From the NCBI GenBank assembly GCA_018350325.1, contig JAEVLN010000009.1, positions 3,175,559-3,239,558 of the forward strand: 64,000 bases of DNA, written 5' to 3'. Positions 40,466 to 64,000 of the stretch are shown in pieces. Every line of letters starts with the position of its first letter. The stretch's first letter is position 1. The DNA is from Globodera rostochiensis. Its lineage: Eukaryota > Nematoda > Chromadorea > Rhabditida > Heteroderidae. The position numbers and the translations under genes are program-made. The notes under the pieces were generated by a model. It saw only the letters and a list, made by a program, of their open reading frames with translations. It did no database searches and was not told the origin of the DNA.

Positions 40466-40668
40466 TAAAAAACTTTAGACGACCATTCCTTGTAAGAAAG
40501 CTGCGTTTATTAATTTTAAATTGTGCTCAAATAAAAAATATAAAGATTTTGTCAAACTTTTGAGAAATTTATGGATGTAATTTTTTTATTCTGGATAATA
40601 TCGCACCGTACATTTTGTCCAATTGGCTACCTTACCTTTTGTCGTTTTACCCGCTACCATACATGCAT

Positions 40669-40702
40669 AACAAACCCCAATGGCTTAGGCCTAAGCCTAA
40701 CA
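40669..40702. repeat. Left inner end of the inverted repeat: telomere-like TTAGGC palindrome
   Basis: The 34 bp contain GGCTTAGGCCTAAGCC, two head-to-head nematode-type telomere motifs. The exact reverse complement is at 42036-42069. This is the inner boundary of the two arms. Confidence 0.8.
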
Positions 40703-40712
40703 TACCCCAAAC

Positions 40713-41013
40713 TAGAATTCTTAGATCTGAGAGTTGTTGGTAATTCCTTATTCTAAGAGTTAGAATTCTTAGATCTGAGAGTTGTTGGTAATTCCTTATT
40801 CTAAGAGTTAGAATTCTTAGATCTGAGAGTTGTTGGTAATTCCTTATTCTAAGAGTTAGAATTCTTAGATCTGAGAGTTGTTGGTAATTCCTTATTCTAA
40901 GAGTTAGAATTCTTAGATCTGAGAGTTGTTGGTAATTCCTTATTCTAAGAGTTAGAATTCTTAGATCTGAGAGTTGTTGGTAATTCCTTATTCTAAGAGT
41001 TAGAATTCTTAGG
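40713..41013 (+). repeat. 48-bp tandem repeat, about 6.2 copies
   Basis: The unit starts TAGAATTCTTAGATCTGAGA and ends CCTTATTCTAAGAGT. The copies are essentially identical; the last, partial one changes AGATCT to AGGTCT and runs into TCAGGGTGG. Each unit carries EcoRI (GAATTC) and BglII (AGATCT) sites and a small inverted pair AGAATTCTTAG / CTTATTCTAAG. It lies in the spacer of the inverted repeat. Confidence 0.95.
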
Positions 41014-41033
41014 TCTCAGGGTGGCTTATGCAC

Positions 41034-41789
41034 CAGGGATGGGCAAAATCGGAAAATAAAATCCGAAACCCGAAATTCCGAAATCGAAAATAAAAGCCGA
41101 AACCCGAAATCCGAAATTCCGAAACCCCAAAAATCCCGAAATTTCCGAAATTCCGAAACCCGAAATCCGAAATTTTTTTCAAGTGAAATTTTTGCATACG
41201 AATCTGCAAAAATTTTGAGTCGCTCTTGACTCTAAGCAAGTTATAGCTCCTTAAGTTGACAAACCCATAGGGGGGACCTTTTTGTCAAATATGCAAATAT
41301 TTTATATCTAAAATTGTCTGAAAATAGGTTCTTGATGCACTGATTACCAAAAAAAAATTTGTATTTCTAATTATAATTAACAACTTTGCGGTGAATTTAG
41401 GGGGTGTATATTTTTCCGTTTTTTTCGTTAAAAAGGGCTTTTTAACGGAAACGGAAAAATTTGCAATAAAGTAAAAAATTATTTTTTTAAAATAATTATT
41501 TTGTAAATATTTTTTGAAATTTACAGTATTCACTTTTGTTCAGAGAAAGTCGGAAAAAATCATTAAAACAGTAGAGGACCCGAACCCACACCCAAAGTTC
41601 AACTGACCACACCACTCACCACTATACCAACACCAAACTGCTCATTTGCTCAAAAATCCCATTCTTAGGGGTGTAAAATCCGAAATTTTGCTCAAATTCC
41701 GAAATCCGAAACCCGAAATCCGAAACGGCCAAAAAACCCGAAATTTCCGAAATTCCGAAACCCGAAATCCGAAATTTTGCCCATCCCTG
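41034..41789. mobile_element. Non-autonomous hAT-like transposon, 756 bp
   Basis: The termini CAGGGATGGGCAAAAT and ATTTTGCCCATCCCTG are perfect 16-bp inverted repeats beginning with the CAGGG typical of hAT elements. They are flanked by an 8-bp target-site duplication TTATGCAC at 41026-41033 and 41790-41797, the hallmark length for hAT. Both ends are followed by tracts of CCGAAA/CCCGAAAT words in the same orientation. No transposase frame is present, so the element needs one supplied in trans. The perfect termini and duplication suggest recent insertion. Confidence 0.85.
41573..41640 (-). other. tRNA-like Pol III box A/box B sequence (SINE-like) inside the hAT element
   Basis: On the minus strand TTGGTATAGTGGTGAG (box A-like) is followed about 30 bases later by GGTTCGGGTCC (box B-like, one base from GGTTCGANTCC). 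Spacing suits a tRNA-derived promoter. The T-stem and anticodon stem do not pair cleanly, so this is not a functional tRNA gene. It is a tRNA-derived fragment or a chance match. Confidence 0.45.
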
Positions 41790-42035
41790 TTATGCACCCC
41801 TAGTTATTTGACTTTTTTGGTTAATTTTAAATGATTTTTAACTTTTCGGACTCAATGCAATTATGGCTCAGTGGTTAAACGCTGTATCTCTTAACTTTTT
41901 TTGCTCCAAGACTGAAATACCTTTTAATTTTTTAAGCGAATTACTCTTTTTTACTGATTCTTAGTCAAAAAACAAAAAACATCACGCAGAAAACCTTATA
42001 AAATTGTCCTAAGCCATCCTGCTTTGGGGTGGGTT
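41790..42035. other. Spacer right of the hAT element, no gene seen
   Basis: AT-rich sequence. A lone box A-like TGGCTCAGTGGTTAAACGC occurs at 41864-41882 without a box B. Nothing else is supported. Confidence 0.5.
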
Positions 42036-42192
42036 TGTTAGGCTTAGGCCTAAGCCATTGGGGTTTGTTAGGCTTAGGGTTGTTGGCTTAAATTGAATTG
42101 ATTAAACTTTTTTATAAGTAGAAGTGGTCGTTGAAGTTTTAAATTATTGTTGTCATTCAAATATTAATAAGTCTTGGAAAGTTAAAGGATAA

Positions 42193-44397
42193 TCAAGAGA
42201 TATCGTTTTGCGTATTCTTGCACGTTAGCGACTTCAATCGCCCGTATTGATCCTCAAAATCGCCCAGTGTTGTTCCAATGACCCAAAATGCAGTCGGCAT
42301 TGGCACTTCTCCGTCTTCACATTCGCCACTCCAGTCATCGAACTGTTGAAAAAGGCTTTAACAAAATCATAAACATTATTTGCCATACATCGAAACGCCA
42401 CATCAAGTGCTTTTCCTGGTCCGACAAAGTCACATTGGCCAATTCGGCCAAAATTCCGGTGTAAACCACATCGTCCAAATAAAAGCCGTCAATTTGTTGG
42501 GTATGCAACAAAATGGCATTAATCGTTGCCGGAGTGGTCAAATAAACGATGCCCTGCATGAAGTCGGGGTACATGTCCTTGGGGTACATTTCCTTCGGGG
42601 CGTACCTTAAACTTTCATTTTCTGAGGTTTTCAATCGATACATATTAATTGATTAAACTCATTAAGAGACGACCGCCAAAAATAAAAACATTTAGTTTAA
42701 TTGTCTTTCTTTATATTACCAGTTAATACATTTAGGGATTGTAAACCAAAAAGGTTCCGTTGTCCGAAAACATTTTGGTTAGACCGGAATTGCTGATTTT
42801 AAAAAGAGTGGCATCCATCATTAATATTAATGACCATTTGCTTTCTGGATCTCGAATTGGAAGTGGTAAATGGAAAATTTTCCCAAAAAACACCAGCGGA
42901 TTTTGGGCGACAATTGGACGGAATTTTTTGCCCGTCCAATGTGCCAAACGTCGCAAATGCACCAGCGCGTCGTCGTCCACTTTCATCACCCATTCGGCAT
43001 TGGCACAAAACGATTGTTGCCATTCGAAGCCGCCGTACATCTCAAATGTTTATTTAATTATTTTTTGTAAAATGTTTCAATGTTGGCGGATACTTTAAAA
43101 TAGGGTTGTACGGGACCGGGACTTTTGGGGGAAACCGGGCGCCCAGCAATAGGAGACTTTTCTGAAGGATAGCCGGAACAAACTTCAGTACCAAAATGTA
43201 AAAATTGACCATTTCAGTACTGGTTCCCGTCCCGTACAATTCCTACCTTCAAATGAAGGTGTGCGTAAATGTCGACAAAGCCATGCAGAAACACCAAATC
43301 GCCATGTTTCGCCTGCTCCTCCTCCAACTTCTGCTGAACATCGTTCGCTTCCCCGTCTTCGGCATCGGCGATCAAAAAACGAATTACTTCGCCTGGGACC
43401 TGCCCAAGGTTAAAAATTTTGGTAATTTTTTCTTAAAAATTTCACCACAAATTCACCGAGTCGTTCATCCACGTTTGCCGAATGCCCATCCTGTTCTCAA
43501 AGCCGTTCCTTCGTGACATCGTTAGCATTATCAACTCCGTCTGATTCGGGCAAGCATTGGCAAATTTCATCCAACATTTTTTGAAAATGTTTTTGAATTG
43601 AATTTCAAAATGCTAAAAATATTGCAAATATGAAAGTTATTTAATTATCGTGTTTCAAAAGTACGAACTTGTCGATATAAAATAAAAATTGAGGATTTAA
43701 AGCGGTTTTTGAATCGGTTGAATTTTTGAAAATTAAGGAACAAACGACTTTCTTTTTTAAGTAACATTTTGGCCTAAGCCTAATGACCTCTAATCTCAGG
43801 GTGGTGCAAATTAATTTTTATTCGAACCTTCGTGGCGGCGAACCACTATCCGGCTTTAAAAAAGAAAAATAAAGTTGGCATAAAAGAAATTCAAAAATAA
43901 TAATCAAAAATCCAATTCCTCAGCGGTCGAGACGAGATCTCGTCTCGAGATCTCGAAAAATCTCGACTCGAGATCTCGCTCGAAATCGTTTGTTTCCCCA
44001 ATTTTTAAGGGTTCAAAACCGTTGACAAATTCGTAAACTGTGAACCAATTAACATATTTGCAGACAATTTTTAAACCTTTTTTCAAGAAAAAATATAGAA
44101 ATAATAAGGGAAAGGCCTAGTAAAACGAAAAAAAACAGAAATTAATTTGTAGCATTCGAACCTTCGTGGTGGCGAACAATTTTGGTCATTCGTTCCATCG
44201 CTAAAATAATTTTAAAAGTATTAATAGTTAAAAATAAATTGCATTTGTTTTCAATGGACAGCAGGCAACAATTGCAAATGACAAGCGCTTATACTTTACA
44301 TTAATTATATCAAATTAGGTAATTACCCTCCTTCGATGATGCCGTCTGCCCTCATAGTCAGGCCAATAAAAACAACCAAAAAAAATATAAAATTCAT
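42193..44397 (-). CDS. GT31-family glycosyltransferase, copy 3 (5' exon 2 disturbed; possible pseudogene)
   Basis: Exons on the minus strand: signal-peptide exon 44327-44397, then GT31 exons 43457-43612, 43247-43399, 42835-43040, 42389-42605, 42193-42342. The GT31 part is open and in phase, with the same [14 protein letters not shown] block, VDDD motif, YPKDMYPDFMQGIVYL and FYLDDVVYTG as copy 2. The C-terminus is extended: the stop used in copy 1 is mutated (ATGCACTAA to ACGCAAAAC), so the protein reads on a few residues to a TGA at 42193-42195. The small second exon (near 44150-44203) has lost single bases at three places relative to copy 2, one removing the GT donor, so the link from signal peptide to GT31 domain is uncertain. 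An alternative donor at ATTTCT/GTTTTT would restore phase. The 3' half resembles copy 1 more than copy 2. Confidence 0.65.
43106..43239. mobile_element. 134-bp TIR element in intron 2 of GT31 copy 3
   Basis: Reverse-complement counterpart of the elements at 375-508 and 38978-39111, with the same TTGTACGGGAC termini and one CCGGGACTTTTGGGGGAAAC motif, here near the left end because the gene is on the minus strand. Confidence 0.6.
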
Positions 44398-44694
44398 TTT
44401 GGATAGAATTTTGTGCTAATTGAATGAATAAATATTTGATGAACAAGGTAATGAATGGAATGTGCATGGCAAATGAGGCATCATTGTGCACATTTTTGTT
44501 GTCTTTGATGGAAATACAATGAAAAATTCACAATCAAAGAAATTGAAAAGGTCTTAAAGTAAATGAATCATCAAAGACATATTCGTTTTTGTCTTTTATT
44601 TATTTTTAACAAATGCGTTTAAATGTTGAATTAGTAGAGTCTTACATAACAACGCTTCCGATTTCCGATCAGAGTGTCGAATCGTCAATTTGTA

Positions 44695-46387
44695 TTCAGA
44701 CCTTCCGAATCGCTTAGCTTTTGCTTGGTGAAAGATTCTAGAACATTCGAGCCTTCGATTAAATATCTTGATCATCTGATTTGGATTAAATTGGAAAAAG
44801 TTATAACTGTTGGCACATGTTGCACATTGATTTTTGGCCTAAATGGCTATAAGTCTCTTGAAACTTAATCGAATCAGATAATTTGGTTTCATTTGAAAGC
44901 TTAGATGATTTATAAAATATGTTCTAGCGGAAAAAAGGTCATGGGCTCGTTTAAAAAAAGTTAAAACGCCAAATTGGCCAAAATTTGCCTGTTTCTGTTT
45001 TTGGGCCTAACTTTCTTGAGAGCCATCCAATCGCTTAACTCTTGCTTACAAATTAGCTTCTGCTCATAAAGAGCTTTCGATTGTCACTAATTTTGAATAC
45101 GGGATGGTCAAAATATTTATTAAAAAAGGTGAGAGAGAACGCCAAACGAGAGAAAGTTAGAGAAAGAAATGGAATTTGTTTAATTCTCTCGCACTCTCTA
45201 TTTATTGGCACACATCTCGTTTTTTGAGCCGCTGTGTTAACCGAAAATTACGGTCATTTCATTTCTTTGCGTACCAATAAATATCTTTTTTATTGATCTA
45301 ACAAAAAATTATCGTAACAATTAAATATATTTTAAAACATTTAGAAATGTATTTTAAACCCATACTTTTTTTATTCATATCGTTCAACATCGATAATAAA
45401 TTACTATATTAAATTTTTAACAAAAATTACTTAAAAACAAAATTAAATCGAGAAAATAAAATATTTTAACCATTCCAAACTATTCATAATTTTGGTGAAC
45501 AAAAGTGTTCCCGATCAAAGACTGGTGAAAAACAAAATTAAATCGAGAAAATAAAATATTTTAACCATTCAAATCAAAAAAGTGTAGCTAGCCCCTCTGG
45601 GGCTGACTCAAAAATTTTTCGGTTTTTTGATGACTTAAAAAGTTTAAGAGGTTCTAGTTCAAATGTTTAATTGCGTTGCAAATGCATTTGTGTCAGGGAT
45701 GTAACCGGATTTCGGAATTCTGGACACTTTTGAGTCCGAAATTTCGGTTTGGTACAATTTAAATCTTTGGATGTTTTATAAATTTTGTTTTAACATTTAA
45801 GGAGGTGAAGCGCACCAAAATGTGCCACGGACGAGCCAAGTGGTCAGCAACCCGGGCAAACACAGTGCTTACACAAATCAGAATATGACAATTGATTGTG
45901 TAGGACCGGTTTAATTAAATAAAAAGAAATTTATCCAAAAACCCCAAAATTTAAATAATTTAATTGGTTAATTTTCAATAGAGACCGGTTAATACCAAAC
46001 AAAGCTTATCACTTAAACTTTGGTCAACATTTTCCTAAATAAGAATTATTGTTTTTTAAAATTTATAATCCGTGTATTTTGTGCATGAGAAGAGTTTCGG
46101 TCTCGAAGGGTTTTGAGTTTTTTGGGTTTCGTCTTGGTCTCGAATTTTGAAAATTTAATTTTATCGAACTTCTAACTATATAATTATTATTTAAATTCTA
46201 AGCTTTCGAAAATAATTTTTTCAAGACTTGGAATCAAATAAATGAATTTGGTTTTAAAAAACGTGTTTGTTTTGACCCAATGACATAATAAATTTATACA
46301 CTAATTAATTTTTTAAAGAAAGTGTTGAAAATTAAATGTAAAATATTCCACTCGCTATGAATAATTCTTTCTTTTTTTTAAACGAAA
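44695..46387. other. Right-arm-specific 1.69-kb segment, no gene seen
   Basis: In the left arm only about 143 bp occupy this place. The sequence is AT-rich with no credible coding frame. It holds degenerate internal repeats (AATCGCTTA(G/A)CT(T/C)TTGCTT at about 44710 and 45030) and a GAGAGA/TCTCTC inverted pair around 45130-45200. A CAGGGATGTAACCGG stretch near 45695 resembles a decayed hAT end but has no partner. Confidence 0.5.
45433..45570 (+). repeat. 43-bp direct repeat, two copies 95 bp apart
   Basis: The sequence AAAAACAAAATTAAATCGAG through AACCATTC occurs identically at 45433-45475 and 45528-45570. The spacer is unique. This is a simple local duplication. Confidence 0.9.
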
Positions 46388-46600
46388 TCATTAAAAATTT
46401 GTGATAGCCTACGAAATGTGATTTGATTACCATCTCTATGAATGAATCACCGCCATAGTCCACACATTTCAGCACTGAAAATTTGTGTTAGCCAATGGTT
46501 TAATCATTTATTCCATCACAAAGCGGACGAATGAATATCCAAAAAGCATAATTGGAATAAATAAATAAATATTTATGTTTAAATAAAATAAAATAAATAA

Positions 46601-46612
46601 TTTTTTGTTCAG
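46601..46612 (+). promoter_or_regulatory. Trans-splice acceptor candidate upstream of GT31 copy 4
   Basis: ATTTTTTGTTCAG ends at 46612 and is followed by AGCGAAAA and the ATG at 46621. A T-rich tract plus CAG 8 bases before the start matches the nematode spliced-leader acceptor pattern. Use of the site is inferred. Confidence 0.5.
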
Positions 46613-46620
46613 AGCGAAAA

Positions 46621-48501
46621 ATGCGCATTCCCAACCTTTGGGTGAATGTTTTCATCATTTTTGTTCTTCCGAACCTCTCCAACGGGCAACAACTCTCCAC
46701 GAAACCGTAAAAGCTTTAAAATTTTTAATTTGTTTAAACAAAAAATATTTAGGCTTAAGCTGACGGACGGTCAAAATGGAGTAAAGTCCATTCCTTACCG
46801 CGCAACGGACCAATGCATGCCAAAAATGGACGCGAAACGTGGCAAAACAACTTACGGCCTGTCATTTCGTCTTCATTCAAAGGGCGGGCATTGTGACGAC
46901 GGGTAATTAAAAGGAGCTTAATTACAATAATTAAACGATTAGGCCGATCGATCTTTCAGGATTTTAAAGATGCCGCGATTCATTAATTATATTTTGTTCT
47001 GTTTTAAGCCTGCTAATCTGCTACCCGGGAATGCTTAATCGCCATGCCGACTCATTGGGCTTTAAAGTGAAAGGATTATTCCAAATCGACAACAAAAAGG
47101 TAAAGATTGATTAATATAATTTAATAATAATTAATTTTAAATCCAGGACAACAAGGTTAACCAGTTTTGCTCGTTTAAAATGCAAAAGGAGGGCATTTCT
47201 GCTGGCCAAACTCATTGGCGTGGCATCAAAGTGTACACAATGCCAAATGGCACTGAAAATCGTCAGACAATGCTGGAGGCATCCGTTGCATCCCGGCCGT
47301 TTGTGTTTTAAAAGAATATGATCAGTTTTGTATTGAAAACAAATAAATTTATTTTGATCAGAAATACATTTGTCAGATTTTATTTTTTATTTAAATAAAA
47401 CAATAAATATTTTAAAAATCAATGCTTTTAGCTACAAGCTTGGAACAAATGTTGGCCAATTCTCTATTCATTTGGGCGGGAATGGAACTGATCTGCTCAC
47501 AATGATCACCGTAAATGATGGTAACTTTTTTTATTAATTTAAATCCTTTAAATATTTATTTTGGAAATAATTACTTTGAAGGAAAAGCGTTCATCGACAA
47601 TCAGGCCAATCTTCAAAAACAGTTCCTCGAACAATTTTGGAATGGCGCCTTTTTGAGAGAGCACACTGGACTTTGGATGTTGGGCCTGGACTTGCTGCCG
47701 TCTATGAAACAAGAGAATGTCAAGCTGTTCATCGCCCGCAACTGCAACTGCACCATGGAAACATGGGTAAGAAAATTGAATTTCAAAAAAAATGAATAAA
47801 CACATTATTATATTTAAATTAATTTAAAGTTTACCCAACCAACCGATTCGAGTGACCCAAAAGAACCGGAACTGCCAACAGCTGGATCGAACAATTGTTC
47901 AATTGAGTTTGAGTCGACTTCTGAGTCTGTTATATTTTAACTTAACTTTGATTAAAATATGAAATTTATTTTAAAGATTTGGCTTTTTTGCCATTAAATT
48001 CTAAAAATTTAGGGCAACAACCAACAAAAATGACGTGTCGGATGAGTGCTTTGGTGAAAAGGTACAAATTTAAAATTATTTGTCAATTTTAACCGATAAT
48101 TAGTAAATAACTTAATATAATTAGAAATATTTTAGCATTTTGAAATTCGATTCAAAAACATTTTCAAAAAATGTTGGATGAAATTTGCCAATGCTTGCCC
48201 GAATCAGACGGAGTTGATAATGCTAACGATGTCACGAAGGAACGGCTTTGAGAACAGGATGGGCATTCGGCAAACGTGGATGAACGACTCGGTGAATTTG
48301 TGGTGAAATTTTTAAGAAAAAATTACCAAAATTTTTAACCTTGGGCAGGTCCCAGGCGAAGTAATTCGTTTTTTGATCGCCGATGCCGAAGACGGGGAAG
48401 CGAACGATGTTCAGCAGAAGTTGGAGGAGGAGCAGGCGAAACATGGCGATTTGGTGTTTCTGCATGGCTTTGTCGACATTTACGCACACCTTCATTTGAA
48501 G
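46621..48501 (+). CDS. GT31 copy 4 with an extra secreted/lumenal N-terminal module (3' part beyond the array)
   Basis: Ten exons join with continuous phase for 404 codons: 46621-46706, 46753-46902, 47009-47099, 47147-47304, 47432-47520, 47582-47766, 47830-47924, 48013-48061, 48136-48291, 48349-48501. Residues 1-22 ([20 protein letters not shown]) are a signal peptide or anchor. Residues ~23-253 form a module I do not recognise, with scattered Cys and sequons (two NGT, NCT). Residues 254-301 are an acidic Ser/Thr/Pro-rich linker. GT31 exons 1-2 follow ([33 protein letters not shown]). Exons for VDDD and the C-terminus would lie past 64000 or be missing. Two junctions are weaker: donor 47305 (without it a TAA at 47309-47311 gives a 163-residue secreted protein) and donor 47925 (without it TAA at 47938). 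It could therefore be two or three genes rather than one. Intron 2 holds the array from 48605. Confidence 0.6.
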
Positions 48502-48508
48502 GTAGGAA

Positions 48509-64000
<15,492 letters not shown>

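Larger units (their letters stand above)
37290..40702 (+). repeat. Left arm of a large inverted repeat carrying GT31 copy 2
   Basis: The arm begins AGTGCTGAAATGTGTGGACT and is matched in reverse complement by the end of the right arm at 46476. Similarity covers the promoter side, signal-peptide exon, all GT31 exons, the 3' flank and a 34-bp end at 40669-40702. Arm-specific differences: 143 bp here (37379-37521) replace ~1.69 kb in the right arm, and an insert in intron 3 and the TIR element at 40269-40445 are present only here. Confidence 0.9.
42036..46476 (-). repeat. Right arm of the large inverted repeat carrying GT31 copy 3
   Basis: Reverse-complement match to 37290-40702, from the 34-bp telomere-like end at 42036-42069 to CACATTTCAGCACT ending at 46476. 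It is longer than the left arm because of ~1.69 kb of arm-specific sequence at about 44695-46387. Confidence 0.9.

Noticed and set aside
41864..41882. tRNA gene at TGGCTCAGTGGTTAAACGC
   Set aside because: Good box A, but no box B and no stems downstream.
45696..45760. Second hAT element end (CAGGGATGTAACCGG)
   Set aside because: Only one end; the inner sequence differs from the 41034 element, and neither partner terminus nor 8-bp duplication was seen.
46646..46906. 86-codon frame overlapping the signal-peptide exon of copy 4
   Set aside because: It crosses intron 1 of the spliced model in another frame and loses the signal sequence. The spliced frame is better supported by phase and by the trans-splice-like acceptor.
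46621..48061. Galectin-like identity for the N-terminal module of copy 4
   Set aside because: Beta-strand-like patches and [11 protein letters not shown] words suggested it, but I cannot find the galectin carbohydrate-binding signature.

Overview
The window looks like a stretch of nematode nuclear DNA. The genes have short GT-AG introns (about 46-130 bp where no insert is present) in AT-rich DNA. Pyrimidine-tract/AG acceptors lie just upstream of start codons, as expected for spliced-leader trans-splicing. Nematode-type TTAGGC telomere motifs occur as dimers, and one glycosyltransferase family is locally amplified. I cannot name the species. A plant-parasitic or other clade IV nematode is a guess. 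No rRNA gene, intact tRNA gene, CRISPR array or prokaryotic operon was seen.

Layout: (1) 1-1494, the 3' part of a GT31-type (beta-1,3-galactosyl/N-acetylglucosaminyltransferase-like) gene, copy 1, plus strand. (2) 1495-1994, AT-rich 3' flank. (3) 1995-37289, a 35.3-kb tandem array whose main unit is 63 bp, a dimer of two related ~31/32-bp halves; three zones carry a 97-99-bp trimer with a third related subunit. (4) 37290-46476, a large imperfect inverted repeat holding a complete-looking GT31 copy 2 (plus) and GT31 copy 3 (minus), tail to tail. Its spacer (40703-42035) holds a 48-bp tandem repeat, a hAT-like non-autonomous transposon with an 8-bp target-site duplication, and a tRNA-like Pol III box pair inside that transposon. 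(5) 46621-48501, the 5' part of GT31 copy 4 (plus). By continuous reading phase it appears to be preceded by a signal peptide and an unrecognised ~230-residue cysteine-containing lumenal module. (6) 48605-64000 (open at the window end), a second array, C-rich on the plus strand, of 18/24-bp units, sitting in intron 2 of copy 4.

The central observation is that introns 2 of copies 1-3 carry a 134-bp element with 11-bp terminal inverted repeats. Its right end contains one unit of the array-2 motif. At the same place in copy 4 the motif has expanded to more than 15 kb. The window therefore shows both the single-unit state and the expanded state of an intronic minisatellite.

The very long open frames across both arrays (up to ~490 residues in array 1 and above 2000 in array 2, on both strands) follow from repeat periods that are multiples of three and from stop-free composition. 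I do not annotate them as proteins. Parts of array 1, and array 2 from about 56.4 kb on, are dense in one-base indels and homopolymer-length changes that look like unpolished long-read consensus.
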